Below, piece after piece: positions 42,442 to 50,913 of a stretch of 64,000 nucleotides of DNA. The first letter of the stretch is position 1, and every line of letters starts with the position of its first letter. This stretch comes from an uncultured Clostridia bacterium (GTDB lineage: Bacteria > Bacillota > Clostridia > Christensenellales > Aristaeellaceae): positions 46,671-110,670 of the forward strand of contig CAKTXR010000004.1 in NCBI GenBank assembly GCA_934631025.1, in the 5' to 3' direction. Under the pieces are notes generated by a model. It was not told where the DNA came from. It made no database searches and saw only the letters and a list, made by a program, of their open reading frames with translations. Position numbers and translations under genes: made by a program.

Positions 42442-43515
42442 ATGGCAAATCCTGTCAGAATCGGTCTGGTCGGCCTTGGCCGCGCGGGCTGGGGCATGCA
42501 TCTGGAGGAACTCAAGGGCAAGGAGGACAAGTGCGTGATCGTCGCCGCGTGCGACATCATTCCCGAGCGTCTTGAGAAGATGAAGGAGCGCTTCCCCGAG
42601 GTTCACACCTACGATAAAATCGAGGATCTGATTCACGATCCCGACGTCGAGCTGGTGTCCGTCGCCACCCGCTCCTGCGATCACTACAAGCACGTCAAGA
42701 TGGCGCTGCTCGCTGGCAAGGACGTTCTGGGCGAGAAGCCGATGTGCATGACCTACGAGCAGGCGCTCGAGCTGAAGAGCCTGAGCGAGGGCGACAACGG
42801 CTGCGGCCGCCTGTTCATTCGCCACAACCGCCGCTTCGAGCCGAACTTCCTGTTCGCCAAGAACCTGATGGACAGCGGCAAACTGGGCGACGTCTTTGAG
42901 ATCCGTCTGGCGCGCAACAGCTATCAGCGCCGCAACGACTGGCAGACCATCTCCGATTTCGGCGGCGGCCAGATGCTCAACTGGGGTCCGCACATCGTGG
43001 ATCATTCGCTGCGCCTGCTGGAGTCCCCGCTCAAGAATCTCAGCTCCTGGCTGCGTCAGGTGGCCGCGGGCGGCGACTGCGAGGATCACCTGAAGCTGGT
43101 GCTCGAGGGCGAGAACGGCCGCATCGTCGATATGGAGATCAGCGGCGGCTGCGCGCTGCCCGTGCCCGAGTATCGCCTGTACGGCAGCCGCGGCTCCTGC
43201 GTGATCGAGGCCGGCGGCAAGGCGCATTTGCGCTATATCGATCCCGAGCAGGTGCTCCCGCCCGTGGTGTCCGATCCCGGCACGCCGGTTCAGCACTTCG
43301 GCAAGAGCGGCACCTTTAAGGCTGCCGACGAGCCGCGCTGGATCGAGGAGGACGTGCAGATCGAGCAGTATCCGCTCGACCACATCTGGGGCTGCCTGTA
43401 CGACACCATCCGCGAGGGCAAGCCCTTCCCGATCACGCTTGAGGAGGCCATCGAGGTCATCCATGTGATCGACATGGCCAAGAGCGCCAGCGCCTTCCCG
43501 TTCAAGCTGAAGTAA
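42442..43515 (+). CDS. Gfo/Idh/MocA family oxidoreductase
   Basis: The 357-residue product has a Rossmann start VRIGLVGLGRAGWGMH and the family EKP motif (VLGEKPMCMTYEQA), with the C-terminal sheet domain containing GGGQMLNWGPHIVDHSLRLL (His-Asp catalytic region). It would oxidise or reduce a sugar or uronate derivative with NAD(P). GAAGGAGG is 9-10 bases before the ATG. It lies in an apparent operon with the AraC gene upstream and the esterase and isomerase genes downstream. Confidence 0.92.
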   Translation: MANPVRIGLVGLGRAGWGMHLEELKGKEDKCVIVAACDIIPERLEKMKERFPEVHTYDKIEDLIHDPDVELVSVATRSCDHYKHVKMALLAGKDVLGEKPMCMTYEQALELKSLSEGDNGCGRLFIRHNRRFEPNFLFAKNLMDSGKLGDVFEIRLARNSYQRRNDWQTISDFGGGQMLNWGPHIVDHSLRLLESPLKNLSSWLRQVAAGGDCEDHLKLVLEGENGRIVDMEISGGCALPVPEYRLYGSRGSCVIEAGGKAHLRYIDPEQVLPPVVSDPGTPVQHFGKSGTFKAADEPRWIEEDVQIEQYPLDHIWGCLYDTIREGKPFPITLEEAIEVIHVIDMAKSASAFPFKLK

Positions 43516-43521
43516 TCGAAT

Positions 43522-43553
43522 GCCGGCGCGGCGGGACGGCTCGCTGCGCCGGC
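43522..43553 (+). other. Intercistronic hairpin
   Basis: GCCGGCGC (43522-43529) pairs perfectly with GCGCCGGC (43546-43553). No U-tract follows, so it is more likely an RNA processing or stability element than a terminator. Confidence 0.5.
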
Positions 43554-43587
43554 CATATTCCTGTCAACAGGAGAGGAGACGAAAGCT

Positions 43588-44727
43588 ATGGCGGACGTTC
43601 TTTTTCAGAAACTCCCCGATCCCTTTCTGAAGAGCGACGGCAAGACCCGCGTGGCGAGCGCTGAAGAGTGGCGCGCCCAGCGCGAATGGCTGGTACGCCT
43701 GATCGCGGGCATGGAATACGGCGGCATGCCGCCCAGGCCGGAAAAAGTGACCGTCGAGCCGCTCAACGACATCGGCCGCGGGAACGAAAAAGGCCCGCGG
43801 CAGAACGTCGTGCGCGTTCACTGCGGCACGGACGAGCATCCCTTCAGCTTCATACTCAACCTCTATGTCCCCGGGGGCGAGGGCCGGATGCCGGTTGTGC
43901 TGACCGGCGACGGCTGCTACATGAGCATGAGCAACGAGGTCATCTATGAGATCAACCGCCGCGGCATGATCGCGGCGCGCTTCGACCGGCTCGAGCTGGC
44001 CGCCGACCGGCGCGACGCGAAGCGCGACCACGGCCTGTACGCGGTCTATCCCCGCCAGACGACGTTCAGCGCGCTGTGCGCCTGGGCGTGGGGCTATCAG
44101 CGGGCGCTGGACGCCATCGAGCAGCTCGACTTCTGCGACGCGGCGAAGGTGGCCATTACCGGCCATTCGCGCGGCGGCAAGACGGTGCTGCTGGCCGGCG
44201 CGACCGACGAGCGCTTCTATATCGTCAATCCCAACGACAGCGGCGCGGGCGGCGCGGGCTGCTTCCGCTATCACATGGATCGCCCCGACGCGCCCGAGGG
44301 CGTGGACAAGCGCAGCGAAACGCTGGAGGATCTCATGCGCGCCATTCCCTACTGGTTCGCACCGGCGATGCACGCCTATGTCGGCCGCGAGGAAGCGCTG
44401 CCGTTCGATCAGCATATGCTGAAAAGCTGCGTCGCGCCGAGGTACCTCCTCCAGACCGAGGGGCTGGACGACACATGGGCGAACCCCAAAGGCTCCTATC
44501 AGACGCTGCTGGCTGCGCGCGAGGTCTATAAGCTGCTGGGCGCGGAGGATCACATCGCCGCGTACTATCGCGAGGGCGGCCATGCGCACGGCTATCGCGA
44601 GTATATCCAGCTGCTCGACTTCATGCAGGCCTGCCTGAAGGGCGAGCGCGCGCCTGAACACTACTATGAGCATCCCTATCCCGAAATGGAGAACATATTC
44701 GACTGGGCCTGCCCCGGAAAGGATTGA
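43588..44727 (+). CDS. CE15-like glucuronoyl esterase family protein
   Basis: The 379-residue product is an alpha/beta hydrolase with GHSRGGKTVLLAGATDERF (nucleophile Ser194) and NPNDSGAGGAGCFRY, closely resembling the GHSR-G-GK and PQESGSGG motifs of CE15 glucuronoyl esterases. His332 (GGHAHG) completes the likely triad. The acid residue is Asp217 where CE15 enzymes usually have Glu. There is no signal peptide, so it would act on an imported glucuronic-acid ester. GGAGAGG precedes the ATG. The downstream UxuB-type dehydrogenase supports a glucuronate pathway. Confidence 0.75.
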   Translation: MADVLFQKLPDPFLKSDGKTRVASAEEWRAQREWLVRLIAGMEYGGMPPRPEKVTVEPLNDIGRGNEKGPRQNVVRVHCGTDEHPFSFILNLYVPGGEGRMPVVLTGDGCYMSMSNEVIYEINRRGMIAARFDRLELAADRRDAKRDHGLYAVYPRQTTFSALCAWAWGYQRALDAIEQLDFCDAAKVAITGHSRGGKTVLLAGATDERFYIVNPNDSGAGGAGCFRYHMDRPDAPEGVDKRSETLEDLMRAIPYWFAPAMHAYVGREEALPFDQHMLKSCVAPRYLLQTEGLDDTWANPKGSYQTLLAAREVYKLLGAEDHIAAYYREGGHAHGYREYIQLLDFMQACLKGERAPEHYYEHPYPEMENIFDWACPGKD

Positions 44728-44732
44728 TAGCC

Positions 44733-45473
44733 ATGATGAAGATTGGCGTTGCGGATTACGGTATGTTTGTGTGGGAGGGCGGCCTGTTCGACTATGAGCA
44801 GCGCGCCCGCGATCTGAAGGCCATCGGCTATGACGGCATGGAGCGCCTGCGCCCCGTGACTGAGGCCGACGCGCTCAACATGGCCGCGCGCCTGAACGCG
44901 CTGGGCTGCGATTTCGCCACGGTGGAAGCGCCCACGGCCGAGCTGAGCATCCGCTGGGCGGCGGCCTTCCGCAAGGACTATGTGTGGATCAAGGTGACGG
45001 GCAAGAACTTCGATGACTACTGCCGTCAGGTCAACGTGCAGGCCGAGGCGTGCGAGCGCTGGGGCCTCAAGGTGGCGCTGCACAACCATCTTGGCTCTCT
45101 GGTGGAAAAGCAGGACGAGCTGGACGAGTTCATGCGCCGCTGCCCCAAGGCGGCGCTGCTGCTGGACGCGGGCCATCTGGCCGTGGCGGGCGGCGACGTG
45201 GTGGGCACGGCGGAGCGCTATTACGATCGCCTGATCGCCGTACACCTGAAGGGCTGGGAGATGACCCATCCCGAGAAGGAAGTCTGGCACGAGCGCGGCT
45301 ATTTCTGCGAGATCGGCGGCGGCAACTTCCCGGTGCCCAACGCCGAGCTGGTGGCGCTGCTCAAGAAGCGCGGCTTCGACAAGTGGGTCATGATCGAACA
45401 CGATACGCATCTGCGCGAGCCGCTGCTCGATCTGAAGCTCAGCCGCGAGCGTCTGCGCGAGATGGGCGTGTAA
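44733..45473 (+). CDS. Sugar phosphate isomerase/epimerase family protein (TIM barrel)
   Basis: The product (246 residues) is an AP-endonuclease-2-type TIM barrel: MKIGVADYGMFVWEGG, KVALHNHLGSLVE (metal His), LLLDAGHLAVAGGD (metal Asp/His) and KWVMIEHDTHL (metal Glu). Such enzymes isomerise or epimerise keto-sugars and inosose derivatives. Two adjacent ATGs (44733, 44736) follow GGAAAGGA. It is 5 bases after the esterase gene and probably co-translated. Confidence 0.85.
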   Translation: MMKIGVADYGMFVWEGGLFDYEQRARDLKAIGYDGMERLRPVTEADALNMAARLNALGCDFATVEAPTAELSIRWAAAFRKDYVWIKVTGKNFDDYCRQVNVQAEACERWGLKVALHNHLGSLVEKQDELDEFMRRCPKAALLLDAGHLAVAGGDVVGTAERYYDRLIAVHLKGWEMTHPEKEVWHERGYFCEIGGGNFPVPNAELVALLKKRGFDKWVMIEHDTHLREPLLDLKLSRERLREMGV

Positions 45474-45490
45474 CGTTAATATCTGTAGGG

Positions 45491-45519
45491 TTGACAGCGT
45501 TTTTCCAGCTGTGTATAAT
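45491..45519 (+). promoter_or_regulatory. Perfect promoter of the uxuB-like gene
   Basis: TTGACA (45491-45496) and TATAAT (45514-45519) are exactly 17 bases apart, about 58 bases before the ATG. The dehydrogenase can therefore be expressed separately from the upstream operon. Confidence 0.88.
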
Positions 45520-45577
45520 AATGGATAACCCGGGCGAAAAGCGCCCCGGACAGGCCTATTGAAAGGAATGACAAATC

Positions 45578-46417
45578 ATGAAGCTCCCTCTGAATATCAA
45601 TCTGACCGATAAAGTGGCCGTTATTACCGGCGCGGGCGGCGTGCTGTGCTCCGCGTTCTCGAAGGCGCTGGCTCAGTGCGGCGCGAAGGTGGCCGTGCTC
45701 GATCTGAACGAGGTCGCCGCGCAGAAGGTCGCCGACGAAATCACCGCCGAGGGCAACAAGGCCATCGCCGTGAAGGTCAACTGTCTGGACAGCGCCAGCC
45801 TGAACGAGGCGCATGATAAGGTCGTCGCCGCCTTCGGCCCCTGCGACATCCTGATCAACGGCGCGGGCGGCAACAATCCCCGCGGCACCACCGACGACGA
45901 GCAGTTCGACGCGGCCGTCGAGGGCGTCAAGACCTTCTTCGATCTCGATCCCGCCGGCGTGCGCTTTGTGTTCGACCTGAACGTCATCGCCGCGCTGATG
46001 ACCACCCAGGTGTTCGCCAAGGACATGATCGGCCGCGGCGGCAACATCATGAATGTGTCCTCCATGAACGCGTTCCGTCCGCTGACCAAGATCCCCGCCT
46101 ACTCCGGCGCGAAGTCCGCCGTGAGCAACTTCACCCAGTGGCTGGCGACCTATCTGGCCAAGAGCAACATCCGCGTCAACGCCATCGCGCCCGGCTTCTT
46201 TGTGACCAACCAGAACCGCGCGCTGCTCTTCACCGAGGACGGCAAGCCCACCGCCCGCACCGGCAAGATCCTGGCCGCGACCCCCATGGGACGCTTCGGC
46301 GAGGCCGACGAGCTGCTGGGCGCTGTGCTGTTCCTGCTCTGCGACGAGGCGGCCAGCTTCATCACCGGCGTCGTGCTGCCCATCGACGGCGGCTTCTCGG
46401 CGTACAGCGGCGTGTAA
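45578..46417 (+). CDS. SDR-family D-mannonate oxidoreductase, UxuB/YjmF-like
   Basis: The 279-residue product is a short-chain dehydrogenase with VAVITGAGGVLCSAFSKAL, NGAGGNNPRGTT, catalytic Ser161/162, Tyr175 and Lys179 (AYSGAKSAVSNF), and the ending VTGxxLPIDGGFSAYSGV. Much of this is nearly identical to the B. subtilis UxuB (YjmF) pattern, which interconverts fructuronate and mannonate in glucuronate breakdown. I therefore favour that role; uxuA and uxaC are not in the window. It has its own strong promoter. Confidence 0.8.
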   Translation: MKLPLNINLTDKVAVITGAGGVLCSAFSKALAQCGAKVAVLDLNEVAAQKVADEITAEGNKAIAVKVNCLDSASLNEAHDKVVAAFGPCDILINGAGGNNPRGTTDDEQFDAAVEGVKTFFDLDPAGVRFVFDLNVIAALMTTQVFAKDMIGRGGNIMNVSSMNAFRPLTKIPAYSGAKSAVSNFTQWLATYLAKSNIRVNAIAPGFFVTNQNRALLFTEDGKPTARTGKILAATPMGRFGEADELLGAVLFLLCDEAASFITGVVLPIDGGFSAYSGV

Positions 46418-46465
46418 TGCGCTTGAACACACACTGAGCCAGGCGGCTTGGAAGGAGACTTTTTC

Positions 46466-47245
46466 ATGAGCAGAGACCATAACGGCCGCAGAAGAATATT
46501 CAGAAGGGACGCGGGACGTGCTTTTCTCCGCTTTCTGATCGGGGAGGTGCTGCTGATCGTCCTGTGCAGCGTGTTCTATCTGTTTGTGCTTCAGGGAAAG
46601 GTCGACGTTGAGCTGCCTCTGAAGGCGGGCAGTCCCACGCCCACGGCGCAGGATCAGACCACGCCCGCCATAACCGAGAGCGCTGCGCCCGACGCGACGG
46701 CTGTGCCCACCATCGAGCCGACTGCCGAGGCCACGCAGGAGCCGACCGAAGCGCCTACGGCCACGCCCATTCCGGCGGAGGCGCTGAGCGCGCAGCTGCT
46801 TGAACCGGTTGCCGGCCTTCAGCCGCAATGCGATCCGCTCTCCTATGATCCCACGCTCAAGGCGGGCGTCCGGGAGATGACGCTCTTTGACGATGCGGGA
46901 CAGAACGTGATTACGCTGCGCGCCTACGCCTATATCGAGGGCGCGGATGCGGCGGCCTGCACGCGCTATCTTGTGGTGCTCGACGTGGGCAGCGGCGATA
47001 CCGTGGCGGTCTACGCCGTCGATCCGGCCTCGGACGAAGCGGATCTGGCGTTCGACGGCGCGGCGGGCGCAAATCTGGATCAGGCGTTTTTCAAAATCAA
47101 TCTGGATACGTCGTCTCTGCCGGACGGCGCCTATCTGCTGGCGGCGGCCGTGAGCAGCGGCGACAAGACGACATGGAACTACTTTGACGACGCGATTTCG
47201 CATTTTGTCGTCGAGCAGGGCGTTGCGCGGCTGACCAGCCGCTGA
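46466..47245 (+). CDS. Membrane-anchored extracytoplasmic protein of unknown function
   Basis: The product (259 residues) has a basic cytoplasmic N terminus, one transmembrane helix (about residues 25-45), a long Pro/Thr/Ala linker (about 55-105) and a beta-rich C-terminal domain (about 110-255). GGAAGGAG is 9 bases before the ATG; a TTG-led frame from 46448 is less likely. No family is recognised. Its linker type suggests spanning the cell wall. It follows the SDR gene by 48 bases without a terminator between them and is followed by one. Confidence 0.65.
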   Translation: MSRDHNGRRRIFRRDAGRAFLRFLIGEVLLIVLCSVFYLFVLQGKVDVELPLKAGSPTPTAQDQTTPAITESAAPDATAVPTIEPTAEATQEPTEAPTATPIPAEALSAQLLEPVAGLQPQCDPLSYDPTLKAGVREMTLFDDAGQNVITLRAYAYIEGADAAACTRYLVVLDVGSGDTVAVYAVDPASDEADLAFDGAAGANLDQAFFKINLDTSSLPDGAYLLAAAVSSGDKTTWNYFDDAISHFVVEQGVARLTSR

Positions 47246-47265
47246 GCGCTGTTCCATACCAATCA

Positions 47266-47296
47266 AGGAGAGGGTACAAAACGCCCTCTCCTTTTT
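47266..47296 (+). terminator. Intrinsic terminator
   Basis: AGGAGAGGG (47266-47274) pairs with CCCTCTCCT (47284-47292), followed by TTTT. Confidence 0.92.
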
Positions 47297-47376
47297 GTAT
47301 ATAATGAATAAGCGTCCAGCAATGTTTCTATTTTGCCGCGTATCCGTTCATAAAATGTTCACGGTTTGACCTTGGC

Positions 47377-47405
47377 TTGACAATAGTTTTGTGGTAAAAT
47401 ATAAA
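47377..47405 (+). promoter_or_regulatory. Promoter of the Gld-type ABC operon
   Basis: TTGACA (47377-47382) and TATAAA (47400-47405) are 17 bases apart, about 93 bases before the GTG start. Confidence 0.7.
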
Positions 47406-47497
47406 AAAGATGCGGCGTACAGCGGCGTTTTAAGACGGGATTGGCGGCAGCGGCGGCCGATCCCGCGCGGGAGAGAAGCAGTCGGGAGGGATCCTTG

Positions 47498-48457
47498 GTG
47501 ATTAAGGTCGAAAATCTGAAAAAGGCCTATGGGGGAAAAAGCGTCCTTAACGGGCTGACGCTGAATGTGGAAAAGGGCGAAATCTGCGCGCTGACGGGCG
47601 TGCATGGCGCGGGCAAAACCACCGCGATGGATATTATCGCCGGCGCGACGCAGGCCGACGGCGGAATTGTGGAAATCGACGGCGTATGCCTTGATTCTGA
47701 AATTTCGGCGGCGCGGCAGAAAATCGGCTATGTGCCCAGCAAGCCGCCCGTCTATCAGGACATGACGCCGCGCGCCTATCTGAAGTTCCTGGCCGACGCG
47801 CGCGGCTACTCGGGACGCGAGGCCGCGGAGATGATCGATCACGCCTTCGAGCTGATGAATCTTCAGGACGTTTCCGACAAGCCGGTCAAGCGGCTGGCCA
47901 AGGGCGTGCGCCGCATGGTGAGCATGGCTCAGGCCGTGTTCTTCGGGCCGAGCGCGCTGCTCATCGACGAGCCGAGCGACGAGCTGGATCCCAAGGAGAT
48001 TCTGACGCTGAGAAACGCGCTGGCCGAGCTGGCCAAGGGGCGCGCCGTGCTGCTGGCCAGCGGCAATCTGACCGAAATCGAGACGCTCGCCGACCGCATA
48101 CTGGTCATGGATCAGGGGCGGATCGTGGGCGAGTGCGGCCGGCATGAGCTGCAAAATCTCTATGTGATGACCGACGTGATGACCGTCGTGACGCGTTCCC
48201 CGCGCGAGGAGGTCGAAAAGGCCGTCGCAAAGGAGAAGGGGCTGAGCGTCATGGACGTTTCAAATTGTGCCGACGGGCTGTGCGTGCGGGTCAAAATGCA
48301 GGGCGACGGCCGCGCGCAGCTGTTCCGCGCGCTGAACGGCCTTGAGGTGCTCGAGATGACGGCGGCGCGCAGAAGGCCGGACGAGCTGATGGAGTATCTC
48401 GTTTCCGAGCGCTTTGACGGCAGCCGGCTCGAGCGCTTTGAAGGAGGCAACGCATGA
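47498..48457 (+). CDS. ABC transporter ATP-binding protein (Gld/ABC-2 type)
   Basis: The product (319 residues) has Walker A GVHGAGKTT, Walker B ALLIDEPSDELDP and a divergent signature LAKGVRRMVSMAQAV instead of LSGGQ, similar to the LSKGYRQR form of GldA-like ATPases. A C-terminal regulatory segment (about 225-315) follows. The GTG start at 47498 has GGGAGGG about 8 bases upstream. It is the ATPase for the permease and the auxiliary protein that follow; substrate unknown. Confidence 0.88.
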   Translation: MIKVENLKKAYGGKSVLNGLTLNVEKGEICALTGVHGAGKTTAMDIIAGATQADGGIVEIDGVCLDSEISAARQKIGYVPSKPPVYQDMTPRAYLKFLADARGYSGREAAEMIDHAFELMNLQDVSDKPVKRLAKGVRRMVSMAQAVFFGPSALLIDEPSDELDPKEILTLRNALAELAKGRAVLLASGNLTEIETLADRILVMDQGRIVGECGRHELQNLYVMTDVMTVVTRSPREEVEKAVAKEKGLSVMDVSNCADGLCVRVKMQGDGRAQLFRALNGLEVLEMTAARRRPDELMEYLVSERFDGSRLERFEGGNA

Positions 48458-49338
48458 AAGCCCTGTTTAAGCGCGAACTGCGCGCGCTCTTTTCCGGCTG
48501 GGGCGGCTGGGGCTTTCTGGCCCTGGTGACGGGCGCGGCCGGCATAACGGTTTTTGTCGTCAATATTCTGGGCGGCACGCCTTCGTTTTCGGAGAGCACG
48601 CTCTATCTGGCGCTGGCCATGGCGCTGGGCAGCGGCCTGTGCTGCATGCGCGCCTTTCCCGGAGAACGCGCTTCGAATACGGAGCGCCTGCTCTATATGC
48701 TGCCGATCAGGACGCGCGATATTGTGCTGGGCAAGCTGCTTTCGCGGCTGGTTCCGGTGTTGATTTCGGGCGTGCTGCTGGCGATCTACCCGCTGGGGCT
48801 GAGTCTGGCCTTTCCGCAGACATCGCTCAGCATGGGGCTGAGCAGCGTTGCGGCCGTGACGGCGCTGGGGCTGCTGCTCATGAGCGCCGCGCTGTTCTGC
48901 TCGGCCTGCTCGCGCACGGCGGCGGGGGCGTTTGCGTCTTTCGCGCTGCTGACGCTGGCCAGCTGGGCCGCGCCCTATGCGGCGATGCGCGCCGAAGCGC
49001 TGACCGTCGTCTCTCCGCTCATGATTGCGCTGATGACGGCGCTCATCGTGCTGGTGGTCTATATTCTCTGCTCCGACTGGCTGATCGGCTTTATCGCGGC
49101 GGCGCTGGTGGAGGTTCCCGTGCTGCTGCTCCATCTGCGCGGCGAGGATGCACGCGTGCTCGAGGCGTTCAACGCGCTTTTGAAGCGGCTGTCCGTGTTT
49201 GAGCCGCTCAGCGCCTTTGTCAACGGCATATTCGACGTGGGCACGATTGTGGGCTATCTGACGGTCGCCGCGCTGTTCGCCTGCCTGACGGGTCTGGCCG
49301 TTGCAGCGCGCCGCCGGGGTGAAAGGAGGGCGCTGTAA
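48454..49338 (+). CDS. ABC-2 type permease
   Basis: The 294-residue product has six transmembrane helices in the ABC-2 permease arrangement and starts MKALFKRELRALFSGWGG, a usual opening in the Gld-linked permeases. The ATG overlaps the ATPase stop by 4 bases (ATGA), so translation is coupled. It should form the membrane pore of the complex. Confidence 0.88.
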   Translation: MKALFKRELRALFSGWGGWGFLALVTGAAGITVFVVNILGGTPSFSESTLYLALAMALGSGLCCMRAFPGERASNTERLLYMLPIRTRDIVLGKLLSRLVPVLISGVLLAIYPLGLSLAFPQTSLSMGLSSVAAVTALGLLLMSAALFCSACSRTAAGAFASFALLTLASWAAPYAAMRAEALTVVSPLMIALMTALIVLVVYILCSDWLIGFIAAALVEVPVLLLHLRGEDARVLEAFNALLKRLSVFEPLSAFVNGIFDVGTIVGYLTVAALFACLTGLAVAARRRGERRAL

Positions 49339-50724
49339 ATGAAAAAGCTCCTTCGCAGCGAAAAAGGGCGGCTGCTGATCGCCGTTTTGCTGATCGCGCT
49401 GGTCGTGGCCGTCAACGCGCTGGTCGGCGCGCTCGGCCTGCCCCGCGCTGATCTGACGGCTGACCGCGTTATGACGCCCTCTCAGGAAGCGCTTGAAATC
49501 GTGCGCACGATCGATACGCCGGCGACCATCATATTCATTGCCGACGACGACAGCGACGACATCTGGGTCGGCGAGCTGTCGCGCCGCTATGCCGATGCGA
49601 ACGACAACGTGTCCTATAAGACCATGTCGACCGATTCGGCGGCGCTGAGCGCGCTCTCCGCCAAGACGGGGCTGACGCTGGCGGTCGGCAACGTTGTGGT
49701 CGAGAGCGAGAAGCGCTGCGCCGTGCTGACGGGCGACGATCTGTACAGCTATGATTTTGACAAATCGACCTATTACATGACCGGCGTGAAGAACTATACG
49801 CGCGCCGATTTTACTGCGCAGAACGCGCTGGTCAACGCGCTGCTCTATGTCTCGCGCGACGATATGCCCACGCTGTATATGCTCACGGGTCACGGCGAGC
49901 CGCAGCAGAACGCGAAGCTGTTCCTGATCTGCCGCCGCAACAACATCGCCTTTAAGACGCTCGATCTGAGCAAGGCGGGCGCTGTGCCGGACGACGCGGC
50001 GGCGCTGCTGATCGACGGCCCCACGACGGGCTATACGCAGGAGGAGGCCGCGCAGATCGACGACTATCTGGCGCACGGCGGCAAGCTGATGATCATGAGC
50101 GACTACACCTCCGATCTGGGCGCGCTGGAGGACGTGACGGCCAAGTACGGCATGCTGCAAAAGGGCGGCCTTGTGCTGGACGGCGACGACAAGCACGTCT
50201 ACAGCACTGATTACCGCTATTATCTCCTGCCCGACGTGGCCGCGACCAGCTATACCGAGGAGGATACGTTCATACTGATGCCCATTGCCTCGGCGCTCGA
50301 GCGCGGCGACGTGCGGCGCGATACGCTGTCCGTGGAGACGCTGATCACATCGTCCGACAAGGCGTATCTCAAGGCCAATACGGAGCAGGTATCGACGCTC
50401 GACTATGAGGAGGGCGACGAGGAGGGCTGCTTTGCGCTGGCCATGGCCGCCACGGAGGGCGAGACGAAGCTGATCTGGCTCGATTCCACGCAGCTTTTGA
50501 GCGACGACGCGGACACCGTGAGCAGCAACGGCAATTCCCAGTTCATCCTCTCCCTGCTGGGCAGTCTGACGACGCGGCCCGACGGCGTTGAGATTGCTTC
50601 CACCAATATGCTGGTCACGCCCATCAGCGCGTCGCCCGCGCCGGCGCTGTGCGCGCTGATGGTGCTGCCGCTGGCGCTGCTGGCCGCGGCGATCATCGCG
50701 GCGCGGAAGGCGAACAGGGCGTAG
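49339..50724 (+). CDS. Gld-family ABC auxiliary protein (ABC_transp_aux / GldG-like)
   Basis: The 461-residue product has a helix at each end (about residues 10-30 and 435-455) and an extracellular domain with LYMLTGHGEPQQNAKLF and LLIDGPTTGYTQEEAAQIDDYLAHGGKLMIMSDYTS, characteristic of GldG-type ABC auxiliary proteins. GAAAGGAGG precedes the ATG, which directly follows the permease stop. In Bacteroidetes GldG is part of gliding-motility ABC transport; in Firmicutes such three-gene sets are of unknown function. Confidence 0.85.
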   Translation: MKKLLRSEKGRLLIAVLLIALVVAVNALVGALGLPRADLTADRVMTPSQEALEIVRTIDTPATIIFIADDDSDDIWVGELSRRYADANDNVSYKTMSTDSAALSALSAKTGLTLAVGNVVVESEKRCAVLTGDDLYSYDFDKSTYYMTGVKNYTRADFTAQNALVNALLYVSRDDMPTLYMLTGHGEPQQNAKLFLICRRNNIAFKTLDLSKAGAVPDDAAALLIDGPTTGYTQEEAAQIDDYLAHGGKLMIMSDYTSDLGALEDVTAKYGMLQKGGLVLDGDDKHVYSTDYRYYLLPDVAATSYTEEDTFILMPIASALERGDVRRDTLSVETLITSSDKAYLKANTEQVSTLDYEEGDEEGCFALAMAATEGETKLIWLDSTQLLSDDADTVSSNGNSQFILSLLGSLTTRPDGVEIASTNMLVTPISASPAPALCALMVLPLALLAAAIIAARKANRA

Positions 50725-50740
50725 AACTGAATCTCAAAAA

Positions 50741-50776
50741 AGCAACTCGAGAACGGAGCTTCTCGGGCTGCTTTTT
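50741..50776 (+). terminator. Intrinsic terminator
   Basis: AGCAACTCGAGAA (50741-50753) pairs with TTCTCGGGCTGCT (50760-50772) with one mismatch and one G-U, followed by TTTT. Confidence 0.85.
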
Positions 50777-50913
50777 ATATATCGGCGCGGGTGTGATTTT
50801 TATTTCATGGCGCTGCTTTTATCATTTTTCGACGCATAAAATAAATTGACAAATTCAGGGAACTGCCGCGGGGGAGCGGGCGTCAAACAAGACGTAAGAA
50901 GGGGAGGATGAAC

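Noticed and set aside
47266..47296. Attachment site or small RNA in the gap before the Gld-type operon
   Set aside because: The only structure is a standard terminator; no integrase or tRNA is nearby.
50860..50880. TTGACA-like -35 ahead of the SH3b gene
   Set aside because: No acceptable -10 hexamer at 15-19 bases downstream.
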